From the NCBI RefSeq assembly GCF_047948215.1, contig NC_134455.1, forward strand, positions 304,562,147-304,626,146: 64,000 nucleotides of DNA, written 5' to 3'. Below the pieces are notes generated by a model that saw only the letters and a list, made by a program, of their open reading frames with translations, was not told where the DNA came from and did not search any database. The translations under genes were made by a program, and so were the position numbers. Positions 61,156 through 64,000 of this stretch are shown here, one piece after another; the stretch's first letter is position 1; every line of letters begins with the position of its first letter. The DNA is from Lycorma delicatula. Taxonomy: Eukaryota; Arthropoda; Insecta; Hemiptera; Fulgoridae.

Positions 61156-61412
61156 TCTAGTATGTGCAAGTACACTGTAATCTGTTCAACTAGTGAACAA
61201 TAAGCAATCCATTCCATCCGGCCCGATGAGATGAGGATGATATATATGAGAGATAAATGACGTGTATCTTGTGCAAACTGAGGCCGACCATTCCTGAGAA
61301 GTGTGGTTAATTAAACCCCAACCACCAAAGTACATCTGTATCCACTGTCTACTATTCGAATCAGTATAAAAGCAATTGTCGTTCACTAGGATTTCAATGA
61401 ATTTTAATATTT
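61156..61412 (-). mobile_element. SINE, family B, tail type 2
   Basis: On the minus strand, from about 61412: GAAATCCTAGTGAACG, then CAGTGGATACAGATGTACTT, TTAACCACACTTCTCAGGAA, TCATCGGGCCGGATGGAATG and CACTAGTTGAACAGATTACA, ending in an A-rich tail near 61156. The 95-codon frame at 61186-61473 lies within it and is not a gene. Confidence 0.82.
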
Positions 61413-61791
61413 TACTGGCTGAGCAAACCAAACAAGCCCTTTTCCTATGAAAATCCATGATATACGTATCCAAGGGATTTTTAAATGAAAATAAGCAATT
61501 TTTTAAACAATTTACCGCAAAAATAGATGTGTTGTTGCAAAAAATCGCTTTTACGATGAAGAGCTATAATAGGAACTATATGGTTAATTTATTAACAGCC
61601 GTTTCAAGTCACCTGTTAAACACCTGAAATTTTGCACTTCAATGGAATCATTTTTGTTAATATTTAAATTAGATAGATTTCACATTTTAATGTTAAAAAT
61701 TCAGACTAAATAGAGGATAAAAAAGGGCACTGATGATTTTCTAACAATAGAATCGTGAATCAATAGTTTATATAAATCTTTTTTTTATAAA

Positions 61792-62103
61792 TGATAATTT
61801 CCGCTTACCAACAATTATTAGTAATGATTATGTTCTAGCCCTTTCGGAAAATATTATTTCCATCTTCAGGAACATATGTTCATTAAATAAATATTATAAA
61901 TTCACTTCACATATTAAACTTAGATTAAAATAAAATAAAATTTATATGAAACATAATAACTGACCGTCAAGTAAGTAAAATCATGTTATACGTATACGCG
62001 TCTTGTCATTAAAGAAGTTTCAACTGTTATGACAGTTGAGACTCCTTTAATTTCCGAAAGTCCTAGAACATCATCACTACTAATAATTGTTGATAAGCGG
62101 AAA
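61792..62103. mobile_element. Foldback MITE-like element with about 55-base inverted ends
   Basis: The left end (from 61798, TTTCCGCTTACCAACAATTA, TTAGTAATGATTATGTTCTA) and the right end (inverse, to 62103, TTTCCGCTTATCAACAATTA, TTAGTAGTGATGATGTTCTA) are inverted copies with several mismatches. TTTATAAA flanks both sides (61784-61791 and 62104-62111) and may be a target duplication. An inner hairpin at 62008-62051 has 20-base arms with two mismatches and a TATG loop. It encodes nothing. Confidence 0.75.
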
Positions 62104-62485
62104 TTTATAAAAAACTTTTTATAAATTATATATACCAACGGACAATGCTAAATAAAATTAATCTTAATAGTTTGTCAGTGATTCTCAATAGTTTTAGCTC
62201 TACGATCCCCACAAATTAAAAAAAATATATATTTATATATATATAATGAATATTTCGCTACCTCCTCAAACACAACCAATTAATCTTAGTTAAAACTATC
62301 TAGCTGAGTTAATAGCGACGGGCCTGAACATCAATGTATCAAGTGAACAAACATGAGCAATTTACAGGTTCCAACTTGGTGTGTACGTGTTCAATGTAAT
62401 TTGGTCTGCTTACATAATATTCGCTGTGAGAGCTACATGTTCGAACATGCATATTTTACGTTTGAGCATGTCGTGCTCACAACAG

Positions 62486-62519
62486 TATAAAAGAGGTGAC
62501 TGCAGCATGTCAATTTAGT
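62486..62519 (+). promoter_or_regulatory. Possible TATA promoter of the hAT element
   Basis: TATAAAAG at 62486-62493 lies about 25-30 bases before GTCAATTTAG, an initiator-like sequence, and about 170 bases before the transposase ATG. The position between element terminus and gene fits an element-encoded promoter. A short hairpin GAGCA/TGCTC lies just upstream. This is inference from motif and position only. Confidence 0.4.
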
Positions 62520-62662
62520 TTCGAAACCAAACGTGAGTTTGGTACCTTTTTATTTAATTTTTTAAAAGCCTAGTTTCATTGAAAATAATAATAATTGAGG
62601 TTTCGGTTTTTTATTGTGCGGTCAAACGGTGTAACTTTTTTTCAATTTGACTCTTATTCAAA

Positions 62663-64000
62663 ATGGATAAATTTGTGAGAAAATGAAGGCAGCCATCTAC
62701 ATCCAATGAATAGATTTGTAAAATATGACAAGACTGTGGAAAGACAATTACATAAATTGTGGTTTTATCTCATTGGACGGAAAGCCACAAAGCATTGTTT
62801 GCTTTCTAGTCCTCTCCAACGAAAATATGAAGCCATCAGAATTAATTTGACACTTGGAAACTAAACACAGGATCATAAAAGCAAATCCTTGCAATTTTTA
62901 TTACTTTGGGAAATCACAAACTTTTATTTGTAAATCAAGCCATACTGATAAAAGTTCACTTGAAGATCTTATCTCTTAGCATTAACAGTAGGTAAGATGT
63001 CCAAACCCATACAGTTGCAGAAAACCTCATATTCGCCTGCCGCAATTGATATGGTCAATGTTTTAATAGGCATGGACGAAGCATATAATTGAAAGAAATT
63101 CCGCTTTCTAACGACAGTAATGGCGAATTGATGACATGGCTGCCGGTGTTCGTGATCAGATAATTCAGCAAGTGAGTTCAAGTGAATTTTTTAGTTTATG
63201 ATTTGATGAATCAACAGATGTGGATAATATTTCTCAGTTTTTATGTTTTATGAGATATAAATGCAATAGGGAAAGATCAATCAAAGGAAATATGTTTTTT
63301 TCAAATCAATACCTTGTCATGCAACAGGACAATGTCTTTTTGATGTTTTTTAAGAAGATATAAAACATATAACATAAATTGGACAAAATTGCAGACAATT
63401 ATACTGCAATTGATAAATTGGAGTATGTAGTGATTGTGTAAAGGCAGTAACTGGAACATTTTTTTTTTTGAAAAAAATTAAAAGACCGTCTTATACCAAT
63501 GGAGGAATGGACGCACTGCTTCCTTTGCATATAGACATGCTGCTGTGAGAAAAAATATACCAATTAATCTCAAGCAAATTCCTCGTAAAGATGTAAAAAT
63601 GGTTAGTTTTATTAAAAGTCGACCTTAAAAAAATAGACTATTTGCTAAACTATGCGATGAAATGGGAGAAAAGAAAAAAATCTCTTCTTTCCATTCAGAA
63701 GTCAGATAATTTTCCCCTATCGAAGTATTAATCCGGTTATTGGAATTACGAGAAGATTTAGTAATATTTTTCCAGGATAAACAAATCGTTATTATCAATG
63801 TTTCTACATAATAAGTAAGAAAATTAGTTAGTTGATGTATTCACGCATTTAAACGACTTGAATGTGAATTTACAAGAACGTGATAATAATTAATGACAGA
63901 CAAAGTTCATGGTTTCATTAAAAAGCTTGGTATCTGAATTTTTCACTTTCCAAGCAAAAATTTTGTTTTGTTTCCACTACTTCCGATTATATTGAGAAAG
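62663..64000 (+). pseudogene. ZBED5-type hAT transposase, N-terminal and central part
   Basis: The start is ATG at 62663 (MDKFVRK, then a stop). A BED zinc-finger remnant lies at about 62800-62890 (LSNENMKPSE, HLETKH). The next conserved block, IPLSND and DDMAAGVRDQIIQQVSSSEF, lies at about 63095-63190, followed by FDESTDVDNISQFLCFMRYK (about 63200-63260), the catalytic-core region with an Asp in FDESTD. Further blocks are KSIPCHATGQCLFDVF (about 63305-63350), KMVSFIKSRP and LFAKLCDEMGEKKKISSFHS (about 63598-63700), and IEVLIRLLELREDLVIFFQD. Many stops and frameshifts show decay. The C-terminal dimerisation region lies beyond the window; the relic at 35368-36045 shows what that part looks like in this family. 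Confidence 0.85.

Larger units (their letters stand above)
62176..64000 (+). mobile_element. ZBED5-type hAT element, 5' part, cut by the window end
   Basis: The left terminus near 62176 reads CAGTGATTCTCAATAGTTTT, resembling hAT inverted repeats of the CAGxGGTTCTCAA type (family knowledge). A promoter-like region at 62340-62520 and a decayed transposase gene from 62663 follow. The right end is outside the window. Confidence 0.75.

Noticed and set aside
61186..61473. 95-codon minus-strand open frame
   Set aside because: Mostly within a family B SINE.
1..64000. CRISPR array, LTR retrotransposon, or endogenous viral sequence
   Set aside because: No regularly spaced direct repeats, no paired direct long terminal repeats with gag-pol motifs, and no viral domain was recognised on either strand.

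Overview
The window looks like ordinary intergenic or intronic DNA from a large, AT-rich insect nuclear genome. No complete host gene is visible. The recognisable content is decayed transposable elements of animal type: Tc1/mariner, a second DDE transposase family, ZBED-type hAT, jockey-like, RTE-like and I/R1-like LINEs, tRNA-derived SINEs and foldback MITE-like elements, separated by AT-rich sequence and AC/AT microsatellites. The element mix suggests an arthropod. A hemipteran is a guess from general familiarity with such repeats, not something the sequence proves. No bacterial operons, CRISPR arrays or functional RNA genes were seen.

Layout. 1-1.5 kb: end of a dispersed repeat, a microsatellite and unclassified sequence. 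1.6-4.1 kb: a mariner-like element with 29-bp inverted repeats and TA duplications, among three SINEs. 6.7-8.8 kb: an I/R1-type LINE tail (RNase H region) followed by an RTE-like reverse transcriptase relic. 9.4-9.75 kb: a CpG-rich patch. 10.55-10.95 kb: a jockey-like LINE 3' end with target duplication. 11.4-12.5 kb: a non-coding repeat split by a SINE. 12.9-13.3 kb: a foldback element. 15-23 kb: mostly featureless. 23.4-23.8 kb: the best preserved LINE fragment. 26.5-28.0 kb: a second Tc1/mariner-like element split by a SINE. 28.9-29.7 kb: two more SINEs. 34.7-36.5 kb: paired repeat fragments, a SINE head and a hAT C-terminal relic. 41-42.5 kb: a SINE and a jockey-like linker fragment. 48.3-48.8 kb: a weak candidate exon and a perfect 30-bp-arm palindrome. 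50.2-51.6 kb: a degraded DDE transposase gene. 52.35-52.42 kb: a cluster of AACCGGTT motifs. 56.4-57.5 kb: a jockey-like LINE whose 3' region matches the copy at 10.55 kb. 59-62.1 kb: three SINEs and a foldback element. 62.2 kb to the end: the 5' part of a ZBED-type hAT element, cut by the window edge.

Two patterns stand out. First, several perfect or near-perfect inverted duplications with spacers of 0-3 bases occur at unrelated loci. One lies inside the mariner gene, where the pre-mutation state can be inferred; both sides of one point are duplicated as hairpins joined through two shared bases, as expected if both ends of a break folded back and were then joined. Second, two SINE families with different tRNA-like heads share one 3' tail type, while each family also occurs with other tails, so heads and tails appear to be exchanged as modules.
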